A stretch of 64,000 bases of DNA from NCBI GenBank assembly GCA_041611095.1, contig JBFINP010000002.1, positions 86,500 to 150,499 on the forward strand, written 5' to 3'. This stretch comes from UBA6912 sp041611095 (GTDB lineage Bacteria; Actinomycetota; Acidimicrobiia; Spongiisociales; UBA5794). The position numbers were made by a program, and so were the translations under genes. Positions 43,642 to 51,820 of this stretch are shown here, one piece after another. The notes under the pieces are model-generated. The model saw nothing but the letters and a program-made list of their open reading frames with translations. It was not told the origin of the DNA and ran no database searches. The number at the start of each line of letters is the position of its first letter. Within the stretch, counting starts at the first letter, position 1.

Positions 43642-43845
43642 ATGCTGAATAGTTGGACTGCTCTTCAGGCCTGGAGGGCCTCGGAGGATGGCGCCACGAT
43701 GGTGGAGTACGGCATCGTCGTCGCGCTCATCGCCGTCGTCTCGATCCTCGTTGTGGGCGCACTCGGCGTCGACGTCTTCGATGCGTTCGACCAGAGCCAG
43801 CAGCAGATCGACGGAGGCGCAGCCCCGCTGACGCCGACTCCGTAG
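43642..43845 (+). CDS. Flp-family type IVb prepilin, copy 3
   Basis: 67 residues: MLNSWTALQAWRASEDG leader, G|ATMVEY site, the common helix, and tail DAFDQSQQQIDGGAAPLTPTP in outline. Closely related to copies 1, 4 and 5, with substitutions in leader and tail. Has its own control module and terminator, so it can be transcribed alone. Confidence 0.92.
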   Translation: MLNSWTALQAWRASEDGATMVEYGIVVALIAVVSILVVGALGVDVFDAFDQSQQQIDGGAAPLTPTP

Positions 43846-43867
43846 AAGACACATGGTACGGACCCAC

Positions 43868-43893
43868 GGGGGGCGTCGCACGCGACGCCCCCC
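43868..43893 (+). terminator. Terminator after pilin 3
   Basis: GGGGGGCGTCGC and GCGACGCCCCCC, complementary with a tight centre that opens to a 4-nt loop, 23 nt after the stop. A stable stem without a T-tract, different in sequence from the pilin 1/4 terminator. Confidence 0.7.
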
Positions 43894-43926
43894 GGTCGCG
43901 TCCCGCCGATCCGGCACTCGATCCTT

Positions 43927-43970
43927 TCATCAGTTTTGGTGATGACGCGTTTCGCCGGGTCGATGATGAT
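43927..43970 (+). promoter_or_regulatory. Pilin control module 4
   Basis: TCATCA (43927-43932), GTTTTGG, TGATGA (43940-43945), then GATGAT at 43965-43970. Identical in repeat and spacing to module 1. Confidence 0.6.
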
Positions 43971-44077
43971 TCACGGCAGGTAGGGATTCGTGGGTGTTCC
44001 CGCGGGTCTAGGAAGTGGTCTCACAGCCAGGGTGGTAGGAGCCAGTGGGGCCAAAGGGAACGAAAGGACAGCATCAT

Positions 44078-44281
44078 ATGCTGCAGCTTTGGACTGCTCT
44101 TCAGGCCTGGAAGGCCTCCGAGAAGGGCGCCACGATGGTGGAGTACGGCATCGTCGTCGCACTGATCGCGGTCGTCTCCATCTTGGTCATTGGTGCGCTT
44201 GGTGTCGACGTCTTCGATGCGTTCGACCAGAGCCAACAGAACATCGATCCGGGTGCGGGTCCGCTGACCCCGACCCCGTAA
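44078..44281 (+). CDS. Flp-family type IVb prepilin, copy 4
   Basis: 67 residues, the same protein as copy 1 except Ile for Val in SILVIGALG. Leader cleavage after Gly17, Glu+5. It belongs to the segment duplicated at 1396-nt offset. ATG at 44078. Confidence 0.92.
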   Translation: MLQLWTALQAWKASEKGATMVEYGIVVALIAVVSILVIGALGVDVFDAFDQSQQNIDPGAGPLTPTP

Positions 44282-44309
44282 TCACGGGTTCACTCCAGCC
44301 CTGACGTTC

Positions 44310-44336
44310 GAGGGGGCGCCCGATGGGCGCCCCCTC
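44310..44336 (+). terminator. Terminator after pilin 4
   Basis: Exact copy of the pilin 1 terminator: GAGGGGGCGCCC, GAT, GGGCGCCCCCTC, 28 nt after the stop. Confidence 0.75.
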
Positions 44337-44353
44337 AACGCGTCCGGGCCGAT

Positions 44354-44397
44354 TCATCAGATTTGCTGATGACGGCCGGAACCGCCTCGGCGATGAT
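44354..44397 (+). promoter_or_regulatory. Pilin control module 5
   Basis: TCATCA (44354-44359), GATTTGC, TGATGA (44367-44372), then GATGAT at 44392-44397. The spacer differs from modules 1 and 4, but half-sites and distances (20 nt; 151 nt to the ATG) are unchanged, which supports selection on these elements. Confidence 0.6.
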
Positions 44398-44504
44398 TCG
44401 CTCAGGTAGGGACTCGTGGGCCAGGTAATCCCATGAGTCTGGGCAAGCCCGGTCGGCGGTAGTGGCCGGCGGGGCACGACATGGGACACGAAAGGGGCAG
44501 CCGA

Positions 44505-44708
44505 ATGCTGCAGTTCTTCACCGCCATCCAGGCCTGGAAGGCATCTGAGAAGGGCGCCACGATGGTGGAGTACGGGATCGTTGTCGCGTTGATCGCGGTC
44601 GTTTCCATCCTCGTCATTGGTGCGCTTGGTGTCGACGTCTTCGATGCGTTCGACCAGAGCCAGCAGAACATCGATCCGGGCGCCGGCCCGCTGACGCCGA
44701 CGCCGTAG
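44505..44708 (+). CDS. Flp-family type IVb prepilin, copy 5
   Basis: 67 residues. Leader MLQFFTAIQAWKASEKG, the same G|ATMVEY site, helix and tail as copies 1 and 4. ATG at 44505 after GAAAGGGG. It is the last pilin before the pilus assembly genes. Confidence 0.92.
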   Translation: MLQFFTAIQAWKASEKGATMVEYGIVVALIAVVSILVIGALGVDVFDAFDQSQQNIDPGAGPLTPTP

Positions 44709-44725
44709 GCAGACCGAGGGATCGA

Positions 44726-44765
44726 GCGGTGCGGCGTACGGGCGCTCGTCCGATCGCCGCACCGC
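44726..44765 (+). terminator. Hairpin between pilin 5 and TadE (possible attenuator)
   Basis: GCGGTGCGGCG (44726-44736) and CGCCGCACCGC (44755-44765): perfect 11-bp stem, 18-nt loop. It lies before the assembly operon, so it may reduce read-through and let pilins be made in excess over machinery. Confidence 0.55.
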
Positions 44766-44793
44766 CTCGCCCAACACGAACCACAGGAAAGCT

Positions 44794-45189
44794 GTGAGCA
44801 AAGGAGTGACGACCGTGCGCAAGCACATCAACCGCGAGAAGGGGGCGGCGATGGTCGAGTTCGCCATCATCCTCCCCGTTCTCCTGCTCCTCGTGTTCGG
44901 GATCATCGAGTTCGGCCGGGCGTACAACAACCAGCTCACGCTGACCCATGCGGCACGTGAAGGGGTTCGGACGTATGCGATCACCCAGGACGCCGCCCAG
45001 GGCGAGGCGACGGCGAAGCTCGCCGCAACGACCCTCGATCCGGCGCTCATGACGTTCACCACGACGCCATGCGTCATCGGCACCCCGACGTCGATGCAGA
45101 TCGAGTATCCGTTCCAGCTCTTCATTCCGTTCTTCCCATCGAACCCGATCACGATTACTGCACAAGGAGTTATGAAATGCGGTGGCTGA
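44794..45189 (+). CDS. TadE-like pseudopilin
   Basis: 131 residues. KGAAMVEFAIILPVLLLLVFGIIEFGRAYNNQ is the TadE signature in outline: prepilin-like site (G|AAMVEF) followed by one membrane helix and the E-F-G-R motif. TadE pseudopilins are processed by the pilus peptidase and needed for Tad pilus biogenesis. GTG at 44794 with AGGAAAG upstream; a GTG at 44815 is possible. Its 3' end overlaps the next gene by 13 nt. Confidence 0.88.
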   Translation: MSKGVTTVRKHINREKGAAMVEFAIILPVLLLLVFGIIEFGRAYNNQLTLTHAAREGVRTYAITQDAAQGEATAKLAATTLDPALMTFTTTPCVIGTPTSMQIEYPFQLFIPFFPSNPITITAQGVMKCGG

Positions 45190-46280
45190 ACCGCACTGAC
45201 AAGAAAGATTCACGCCGCCGTGCCGGGCGCCACGAACGTGGCGCGACCACCGTGTTCATCACCGTCAGCCTGGTGGGGCTGCTGGCGATGACCGCGTTCT
45301 CGTTCGACTTCGGTCGTGTCTACATCGAGCGTCGCCAGCTCCAGACCGGAGCCGAGGCGGCGGCGTTGGCCGTTGCCCGCGACTGCGCCAAGGGCGCCTG
45401 TATCGCCGCATACGACGTCATGGTCGAGGCGGACATATACGCAGACGCCAACAGCCCTGACGGGATGTCCTGGATCCAGGAGGCCGATCTCGACATGGCG
45501 GCACAGCGCGTGCGCGTCGTGACGGGCAACGAGGACGCCAACGGCAACCGCAACTTCGACATGGTCTTCGGCCGGGTGGTTGGTGTCGACGAGTTCACCG
45601 TCGGCGCCGAGGCGACTGCGGTCTGGGGGCCGCCGGGGAAGATAAAGGCGCTTCCGCTCATCTACTCGGAGTGCGAGTGGGAGAGCTTCGGCAATCCAGG
45701 CTTCGTGGACGAGAATCCGGTGACCAACTTCCTGCACCGCTCTTCTGCGGTCGAGACCGGCCTGATAACGAATGCGGCGTACCCGTATCGCAACAAGTTC
45801 GTGACGATCCGGTTCCACGGTCAGGGGGGAAACTGCCACTACAGCCCGTCCGGTCAGGATCTGCCCGGCGGCTTCGGGTGGCTGGACACCGGAACCAACT
45901 CCGGAAGCGTCTGCGCGCTCGAGGTTGCTTCGACCACGTGGTCGACCATCGACCCGGGTGCTTCGCCGTCCAACGGGTGTGACCCGATCGATCTCTACGA
46001 CATGATCGGCTCGGTGCAGCTCATCCCGTACTTCGACGAGTACGACGGGACCGGCAACAACGCCAAGTATCGCGTCAGCGGGTTCGGGGCGTTCTTCGTC
46101 ACCGGGTACTACTTCTCCGGGCAGTTCAAGGAGAAGTCGATCATCACCGGGCAGTTCCCGTGCGGCGGTAGCAACCGATGCATCCAGGGCTACTTCATCG
46201 GCGACTGGGTCGCCGCGGGAGGGTCCGACATCGGCGGAGGCAACGACCACGGTCTCAACATCATCGGACTCGCCGGCTGA
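45177..46280 (+). CDS. TadG-like pilus-assembly membrane protein
   Basis: 367 residues. A basic N-terminus with RHERGATTVFITVSLVGLLA (TadG_N/TadE-like helix), DFGRVYIERRQLQTGAEAAALA, then a large extracytoplasmic domain with several Cys (DCAKGAC, SECEW, GNCHYS, CGGSNRC). The ATG at 45177 sits 8 nt after AAGGAG and overlaps TadE. TadG-family proteins may anchor or cap the pilus; the Cys-rich domain is not one I can name. Confidence 0.82.
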   Translation: MRWLNRTDKKDSRRRAGRHERGATTVFITVSLVGLLAMTAFSFDFGRVYIERRQLQTGAEAAALAVARDCAKGACIAAYDVMVEADIYADANSPDGMSWIQEADLDMAAQRVRVVTGNEDANGNRNFDMVFGRVVGVDEFTVGAEATAVWGPPGKIKALPLIYSECEWESFGNPGFVDENPVTNFLHRSSAVETGLITNAAYPYRNKFVTIRFHGQGGNCHYSPSGQDLPGGFGWLDTGTNSGSVCALEVASTTWSTIDPGASPSNGCDPIDLYDMIGSVQLIPYFDEYDGTGNNAKYRVSGFGAFFVTGYYFSGQFKEKSIITGQFPCGGSNRCIQGYFIGDWVAAGGSDIGGGNDHGLNIIGLAG

Positions 46281-46349
46281 GCCCGGCCCAGACACAACCA
46301 ACAACGCACAAGCAAACAACGCACGCAACCAGGTAGGAGCACAAGGGCC

Positions 46350-47198
46350 ATGAACAACAACAAGCGATGGATCGGAGTCGTGATCGCAGTGGCGCTCGCC
46401 GCCATCGGCACCTTCGTCCTCGTCAACTACGTCAACAGCGCCGACGAGCGGGCGCTTGCCGGGCAGGAGACCATCGAGATCCTCACGGTCATCGAGCCTG
46501 TCGACGCCGGCACCTCGGCCGAGGATCTGGCGCCGCTCGTGCAGACGGCGCTCGTGCCGGCGAAGACGCAGGTGCCGGGCAGTGTCGCCACGCTCGATCA
46601 ACTCACCGGCACCGTCGCCGCCGTTGACCTCGTCCCGGGGGAGCAGCTCCTCCTGAGCCGGTTCATCGAGCCCGAGGTCTTCGCCTCGGAAGGTGAGTTC
46701 GAGGTGCCCGATGGCCTCGTCGAGGTGACGGTGTCGCTGTCACCGGATCGTGCGGTTGGCGGCGAGCTCCGTCCCGGCGATCTGGTCGCCGTGCTCGCGT
46801 CGTTCGATCCGTTCGAGCTCGACGGTACCGAGCCCACGAGCGAGGACCTCCCCACCGACATCACCGAGGTCATCCTGCCCGGTGCGGAGGAGGACAACCC
46901 CCAAACGCCGAATACGACGGGCCTGCTCATCCACAAGGTGATCATCACCAACGTTCAGGTCGAGCGTCTCCCGACGGAGCCGGTCGAGGGTGAGGACGCC
47001 TCCGACTTCTCGCTGGCGCCCACTGGCAACCTGCTCGTGACCCTGGGAACGCAGCCCGAGAACGCCGAGCGCATCATCTTCACGGCCGAGTTCGGCTCGC
47101 TCTGGCTCGCCGCCGAGCAGGAGTCGACCCCCGAGGGCACGACGCAGATCCAGACCCGTGTCTCGATCTACGACAACCCGGTGGAGGCGGCACGATGA
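46350..47198 (+). CDS. cpaB: Flp pilus assembly protein CpaB/RcpC
   Basis: 282 residues. N-terminal membrane helix (WIGVVIAVALAAIGTFVLVN), an SAF domain (IEILTVIEPVDAGT, AVDLVPGEQLLLSRF, VEVTVSLSPDRAVGGELRPG) and a C-terminal extension. CpaB/RcpC is a cell-envelope part of the Tad machine. Preceded by an unusual A/C-rich, structure-poor stretch (46281-46349). The stop overlaps cpaE by 4 nt. Confidence 0.88.
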   Translation: MNNNKRWIGVVIAVALAAIGTFVLVNYVNSADERALAGQETIEILTVIEPVDAGTSAEDLAPLVQTALVPAKTQVPGSVATLDQLTGTVAAVDLVPGEQLLLSRFIEPEVFASEGEFEVPDGLVEVTVSLSPDRAVGGELRPGDLVAVLASFDPFELDGTEPTSEDLPTDITEVILPGAEEDNPQTPNTTGLLIHKVIITNVQVERLPTEPVEGEDASDFSLAPTGNLLVTLGTQPENAERIIFTAEFGSLWLAAEQESTPEGTTQIQTRVSIYDNPVEAAR

Positions 47199-48379
47199 GT
47201 GGAATCATTCTCGCAACCAACAGCCTGGCGTTCGAGCAGCGAACCCGGCGAGCCATGGGCTCGACGAACGGTGCGATCAGCCGGTACGACTCCGAGGTGA
47301 TGTACATCGATCCGCTGGCGGCGGCCAAGGACTTGGCGCTGGCGACGCCCGACGTCATCCTCATCGGCCCCAACGTGGCCATGGATGCGGCGCTGAGCCT
47401 CGCCCAGGCGCTCGACCAGGAGCACCCGGAGATCGAGGTCGTGGTCGTCGCCGATCCCACCCCGGATCTGTGGCAGGCGGCGCTTCGCTCCGGTGTGCGC
47501 GACGTGCTGTCGCCCGAAGCGGACGACGACGAGATCCGAGCAACGGTGGACCGGGTCAGCGAGGCGGCACAGCGCCGCTACCACAACCTGGTGGCGGACA
47601 CGGTCGACCCCGCCGACAAGTCGAAGATCATCGCGGTGATCGCCCCCAAGGGTGGCACCGGCAAGACGGCGCTCACCACCAACATGTCGGTGGCGCTCTC
47701 CTCGCTCGGTGCGAACAAGGTGGCACTGCTGGACCTCGATCTCCAGTTCGGTGACGTGCAGAGCGGTCTGGGCCTCGATCCGGAGCACTCGATCGCCGAC
47801 CTGGCGAAGGTCCAAGGTGGCGTCACGGCAACGGCACTCAAGGTGTTCATGACGCCTCGTGGCGACAACCTGCACGTGCTGTGTGCTCCCGACTCGCCGG
47901 CAGAAGGCGACGAGGTGCGCGATGTCACGGTGGAGCGAGTGATTCGACTGCTGAGCGCAGACTTCTCGCACATCGTGGTCGACACCGCGGCCGGCCTCAC
48001 CGAGGCCACGCTGGCCGCCATGGAGCACTCGACCGACTTCGTGTTCATGTGCGATCTGTCGGTGTCGTCGCTCCAGAGCCTGCGAAAGGTGATCGATGCC
48101 ATCGACATGCTCGGGTTCGACGGACCGCGCCGCCACTTCGTGGTCAACCGCTCCGACGCCAAGGTGGGTATCACGCCTGCCGAGGCTGCCGAGCTCGTGG
48201 GCATGGAAGTCGACATCGAGATCCCGTACTCCCGTGCGGTGGCGCTCTCGATGAACCACGGCGAGCCCGTCGTGGAGGCATCTCCTCGATCGCCCGCCGC
48301 CCGAAGCTACACGAGGGCAGCCCAGCTGTTCCTCCCCGAGGTCGAGCGCCCCAAGCGCTCCTTCTTCTCCTGGAGGTAG
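47195..48379 (+). CDS. cpaE: Pilus assembly localisation ATPase CpaE/TadZ
   Basis: 394 residues. An atypical receiver-like domain (residues 1-130) is joined to a ParA/MinD-type ATPase with a deviant Walker A, APKGGTGKTALTTN (151-164), LLDLDLQFGDVQSGLGL and HIVVDTAAGLTEATL. TadZ proteins place the pilus machine at the pole or elsewhere. The ending RSFFSWR is typical of actinobacterial members. ATG overlaps the cpaB stop; tadA follows after 3 nt. Confidence 0.92.
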   Translation: MSGIILATNSLAFEQRTRRAMGSTNGAISRYDSEVMYIDPLAAAKDLALATPDVILIGPNVAMDAALSLAQALDQEHPEIEVVVVADPTPDLWQAALRSGVRDVLSPEADDDEIRATVDRVSEAAQRRYHNLVADTVDPADKSKIIAVIAPKGGTGKTALTTNMSVALSSLGANKVALLDLDLQFGDVQSGLGLDPEHSIADLAKVQGGVTATALKVFMTPRGDNLHVLCAPDSPAEGDEVRDVTVERVIRLLSADFSHIVVDTAAGLTEATLAAMEHSTDFVFMCDLSVSSLQSLRKVIDAIDMLGFDGPRRHFVVNRSDAKVGITPAEAAELVGMEVDIEIPYSRAVALSMNHGEPVVEASPRSPAARSYTRAAQLFLPEVERPKRSFFSWR

Positions 48380-48382
48380 GTC

Positions 48383-49834
48383 ATGAGGCTGAACGAACGT
48401 CTCAAGCGAGCACAGACCGGGCAGGACCCGATGCAGGGCGCAGCGCGTCCTGCCAACAAGCCGCAGCCGTCGTCGGGCTCGAAGAGCTCCGGTGGTGACG
48501 GTAGGGCCTCAGAACAGAAGGTGAAGTCGGACGACCCGTTCGCCATCGTCAAGGTGCGGGCACAGGAAGCGCTGTTCGCCAAGTTGGGGATGCGTCTGTA
48601 CGACGCCAGCCTCGGTGAGGACGAGATACAGCGATTCGTCGCGGAGGAGCTGTCGGGTGCCATGGGCCTCGACTCCGTTCCGCTCACCGAGGTAGAGCGC
48701 AGGACACTTGCCCTTCAGATACGAGACGACTTGCTCGGTCACGGTCCGATCCAGATGTACCTCGACGACCCGTCGGTCACCGAGGTCATGGTCAACGGCA
48801 TCGACCAGATCTACATCGAGCGCGACGGTCGCCTCACCCGCACGGAGACGCGGTTCATGTCGGAGCAGCACTTGCGCCGCGTGATCGACCGCATCGTCAC
48901 CCAGGTCGGGCGCCGCATCGACGAGTCTTCGCCGATGGTTGATGCCCGTCTCCAGGACGGCTCCCGCGTGAACGCGATCATCCCGCCGCTGGCGGTGGAC
49001 GGGCCTTCGCTGACGATCCGGAAGTTCTCCAAGGACCCGTTCGGGGTCAACGACCTCATCGAGTTCGGCAGCTTGACCAAGCTGGTCGCCGACCTCCTCG
49101 AGGCGACGGTTCGCGGCAAACTCAACGTCCTCGTCAGCGGTGGTACCGGTACCGGTAAGACCACGCTGCTGAACGTGCTGTCGGGCTTCATTCCCGATGG
49201 CGACCGAATCGTCACCATCGAGGATGCCGTCGAGCTCCAGCTCCACCAGGATCACGTGGTTCGCCTCGAGAGCCGGCCCGCCAACGTGGAGGGTCGGGGT
49301 GCGGTGGAGATCCGAGATCTCGTGCGCAACTCGCTGCGTATGAGGCCCGATCGCATCGTCGTCGGTGAGTGTCGTGGCGGCGAGGCCTTGGACATGCTCC
49401 AGGCCATGAACACCGGTCACGACGGCTCCCTGTCCACGATTCACGCCAACTCGCCACGGGACTGCCTGTCCCGTCTCGAGACGCTGGTGTTGATGGCCGG
49501 TGTCGACCTGCCCTCGCGAGCCATTCGCGAGCAGATCGCCTCCGCCGTCGACCTGATCGTCCAGATCACCCGTATGCGGGACGGCACACGCCGTGTGACC
49601 GAGGTCGCCGAGGTCGTCGGTATGGAGGGCGAGAACATCACCATTCAGGAGATCTTCTCGTTCGACTACAGCGCCGGCATGGACGAGCACGGCCGCTTCC
49701 GCGGCGTCATCCAGCCGACAGGTATCCGGCCTCTGTTCAGCGATCGTCTCCAAGACCAGGGCATCCAGCTCCCGTCCGACGTCTTCGGTGTGGTCGACAT
49801 CGACTTCCTCACGAAAGGGGGGAAGAAGCGATGA
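48383..49834 (+). CDS. tadA: Tad pilus secretion ATPase TadA/CpaF
   Basis: 483 residues. A long polar N-terminus (to about 50) and an N-terminal domain precede the motor: Walker A SGGTGTGKT (252-260), Asp box/Walker B region in RIVTIEDAVELQLHQDHVVRLE, RNSLRMRPDRIVVGECRGGEALDMLQ (His/Arg boxes) and GSLSTIHANSPRD. Powers pilin polymerisation (and probably retraction in this family). Coupled to the VWA-TadB gene by ATGA. Confidence 0.94.
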   Translation: MRLNERLKRAQTGQDPMQGAARPANKPQPSSGSKSSGGDGRASEQKVKSDDPFAIVKVRAQEALFAKLGMRLYDASLGEDEIQRFVAEELSGAMGLDSVPLTEVERRTLALQIRDDLLGHGPIQMYLDDPSVTEVMVNGIDQIYIERDGRLTRTETRFMSEQHLRRVIDRIVTQVGRRIDESSPMVDARLQDGSRVNAIIPPLAVDGPSLTIRKFSKDPFGVNDLIEFGSLTKLVADLLEATVRGKLNVLVSGGTGTGKTTLLNVLSGFIPDGDRIVTIEDAVELQLHQDHVVRLESRPANVEGRGAVEIRDLVRNSLRMRPDRIVVGECRGGEALDMLQAMNTGHDGSLSTIHANSPRDCLSRLETLVLMAGVDLPSRAIREQIASAVDLIVQITRMRDGTRRVTEVAEVVGMEGENITIQEIFSFDYSAGMDEHGRFRGVIQPTGIRPLFSDRLQDQGIQLPSDVFGVVDIDFLTKGGKKR

Positions 49835-51807
49835 CGAAGCGCCTCTCTGCAGCGCTCGCGCTGCTGGCGCTCCTCGTCGTCGCCCCCGCCGTCTCGGCCA
49901 ACGCCCAGACGGTCGAGAGCGGCGACAGCGAGGTCCGCATCGAGCAGCTCGATGCTTCACGTCACCCTGAGGTCGATGTGACGGTGAGCCTCCCGCCCGC
50001 GCTCAGCGCAACCGAGCTCGACTCGAGTGCGTTCACGCTCTTCGAGAACGGAGAGGAGCGCCAATTCGCGGTCTCTCCGGTGTCCACGGACGACCTCGAG
50101 GTCGTGCTCGTGCTCGACGCATCGACCAGCATGCGGGGCCAGCCGCTGACGGCGGCCAAGGACGCCGCGCAGAGCTTCCTCGACGTGATGCCGAGCTCCG
50201 TGAAGGTGGCGGTTGTCTCCTTCGCCAGCGAGACGCAGGTGCTGAGCGAGTTCACGACCGACCGAGCCGAAACGGCGACGGCCATCGAAGGGATCGAGGT
50301 TGCCGGCGAGACGGCGCTCTACGACGGCGTGCTGACGGCGACGTCCGTCTTCGACCCTGCGGTCGAGGCTCGTCGTGTGGTCGTGCTGCTGTCGGATGGT
50401 GGTGACACCATCAGCGAAGCGCCGATCGGTGATGCGATCGCGTCGCTCCTCAAGACAGACGTGGCGTTCTACGCCATCGAGCTGGAGAGCCCGGAGAACG
50501 ACGGCGCCGCCATCGCCCAGATGGCGACGGCGACCGAGGGCACCGTCCTCGGCACGGACGACCCCGCGGCACTCTCGAGCGTCTTCGAGGAGATCGGCGC
50601 CCAGATCACCAACCGTTACGTGCTGACCTACACGTCGGAGTCGTACTCGAGCACCGACGTGTCGGTCGAGGTCACGACCAACGGCACGGTCGTCACGGCC
50701 CGGGGCAGCGTGGAGTATCCCGACGCCCCCGCGGTGCCGGTGACGACGCTGCCCCCGGTGGTAGCCGACCCGTCGCCGGCCCCGGCGCCGGCTCCCGCTC
50801 CGGTCGACGTCTTCGCCCTGCGCGATGGCGGCGTGACCGCCGTTGCCTGGTACCAATCGAAGAGTTTCATGTATGTCGGTGTGGCGGCCCTCATCCTGGC
50901 CGCCATCGGCATCATCATCTTCTCCGGGATCGGCCGGAAGCGCTCCGGAGCGAAGTACGGCGGAGCCGCCGCGTTTGCAGAGCAGCTGCGGTCAGGCAAG
51001 AAGACCGCTCTCAGCGGTCTCGCCGAAGGCGCCACGGCGCTCGTGGAAAAGGGCCTCGAGGGCGAGCGCGGCAAGGGACTCAACGCCAAGCTCGATCGCG
51101 CAGGTGTTGCCATGCGTCCCGGCGAGTTCATGGTCATGGCGATCAGCATCTCGCTGGCTGCAGCGGCGCTCGGCATGCTCTTCTTCAGCCCCCCGATCGG
51201 GCTGGTGGCGGCTCTCGTGATGGCCTTCCTGTTCAGGTGGTGGCTCAACCACAAGTCGGTCAAGCGGACCAAGCTCTTCGGGGAGCAGCTTCCCGACGCA
51301 CTCCAGCTGATGTCCGGCAGCCTGCGGGCAGGCTTCGGCTTCATGCAGGCCGTGTCCACGGTGGGCTCCGAGGTCGCCTCACCCTGTGGCGACGAGTTTC
51401 GCCGGGTCAAGATCGAGACCCAGCTCGGCAAGGACGTCGACGACGCCCTCAAGGAGATGGCCGACCGCGTCGACAGCGAGGACTTCAAGTGGATCGTGGA
51501 GGCCATCCAGATCCACCGTGAGGTGGGTGGCGACCTCGCCGAGATCCTCGACACCGTTACCGACACAATCCGGGATCGCAACAGCATTCGGCGGCGGATC
51601 TCCGCGCTGAGCGCCGAGGGCAAGATCTCCGGCGTGGTCCTCGGCGGCTTGCCGTTCGCCCTCGCCATCGTGATCACGTTCCTCAACCCGACATACCTGC
51701 TCGAGCTCACCAGCTCGACGATGGGTATAACCATGATCGTGGGCGGTCTGGTCGCCATGGTGATCGGGATCGCCTGGATGCGCCGCATCACCAACCTGAA
51801 GTTCTGA
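49831..51807 (+). CDS. Fusion of von Willebrand A domain with TadB (T2SS-F) pilus platform protein
   Basis: 658 residues. Signal peptide (1-25), beta-rich segment, then a VWA domain: VVLVLDASTSMRG with the metal-site D-x-S-x-S at 96-100, and VVVLLSDGGDT. A Pro/Ala-rich linker (PSPAPAPAPAPVDV) leads to one membrane helix, then the TadB half with membrane pairs and the T2SS-F domain (GEQLPDALQLMSGSLRAGFG, QIHREVGGDLAEILDTV). TadB normally has about 300 residues and no VWA. The fused VWA domain would lie outside the membrane and could contact substrate, matrix or pilus subunits. Start ATG overlaps tadA. Confidence 0.92.
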   Translation: MTKRLSAALALLALLVVAPAVSANAQTVESGDSEVRIEQLDASRHPEVDVTVSLPPALSATELDSSAFTLFENGEERQFAVSPVSTDDLEVVLVLDASTSMRGQPLTAAKDAAQSFLDVMPSSVKVAVVSFASETQVLSEFTTDRAETATAIEGIEVAGETALYDGVLTATSVFDPAVEARRVVVLLSDGGDTISEAPIGDAIASLLKTDVAFYAIELESPENDGAAIAQMATATEGTVLGTDDPAALSSVFEEIGAQITNRYVLTYTSESYSSTDVSVEVTTNGTVVTARGSVEYPDAPAVPVTTLPPVVADPSPAPAPAPAPVDVFALRDGGVTAVAWYQSKSFMYVGVAALILAAIGIIIFSGIGRKRSGAKYGGAAAFAEQLRSGKKTALSGLAEGATALVEKGLEGERGKGLNAKLDRAGVAMRPGEFMVMAISISLAAAALGMLFFSPPIGLVAALVMAFLFRWWLNHKSVKRTKLFGEQLPDALQLMSGSLRAGFGFMQAVSTVGSEVASPCGDEFRRVKIETQLGKDVDDALKEMADRVDSEDFKWIVEAIQIHREVGGDLAEILDTVTDTIRDRNSIRRRISALSAEGKISGVVLGGLPFALAIVITFLNPTYLLELTSSTMGITMIVGGLVAMVIGIAWMRRITNLKF

Positions 51808-51820
51808 GGAGGTAGGGAAC

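Larger units (their letters stand above)
43927..44346 (+). repeat. Second copy of a pilin gene segment (duplicate of 42531-42950)
   Basis: Control module, leader, pilin gene and terminator recur at a constant offset of 1396 nt: repeat 42531/43927, ATG 42682/44078, terminator 42914/44310. The lack of net indels and the near-identity point to a recent duplication, conversion or selection on the whole segment. Confidence 0.85.

Noticed and set aside
44078..44708. Second, independent pilus system
   Set aside because: All five pilins share leader, processing site and control module and sit on one strand before a single set of assembly genes, so they belong to one system.
43930..45152. Minus-strand frames across the pilin array and TadE
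   Set aside because: They mirror the highly repeated pilin codons; no ribosome-binding site or recognisable domain.
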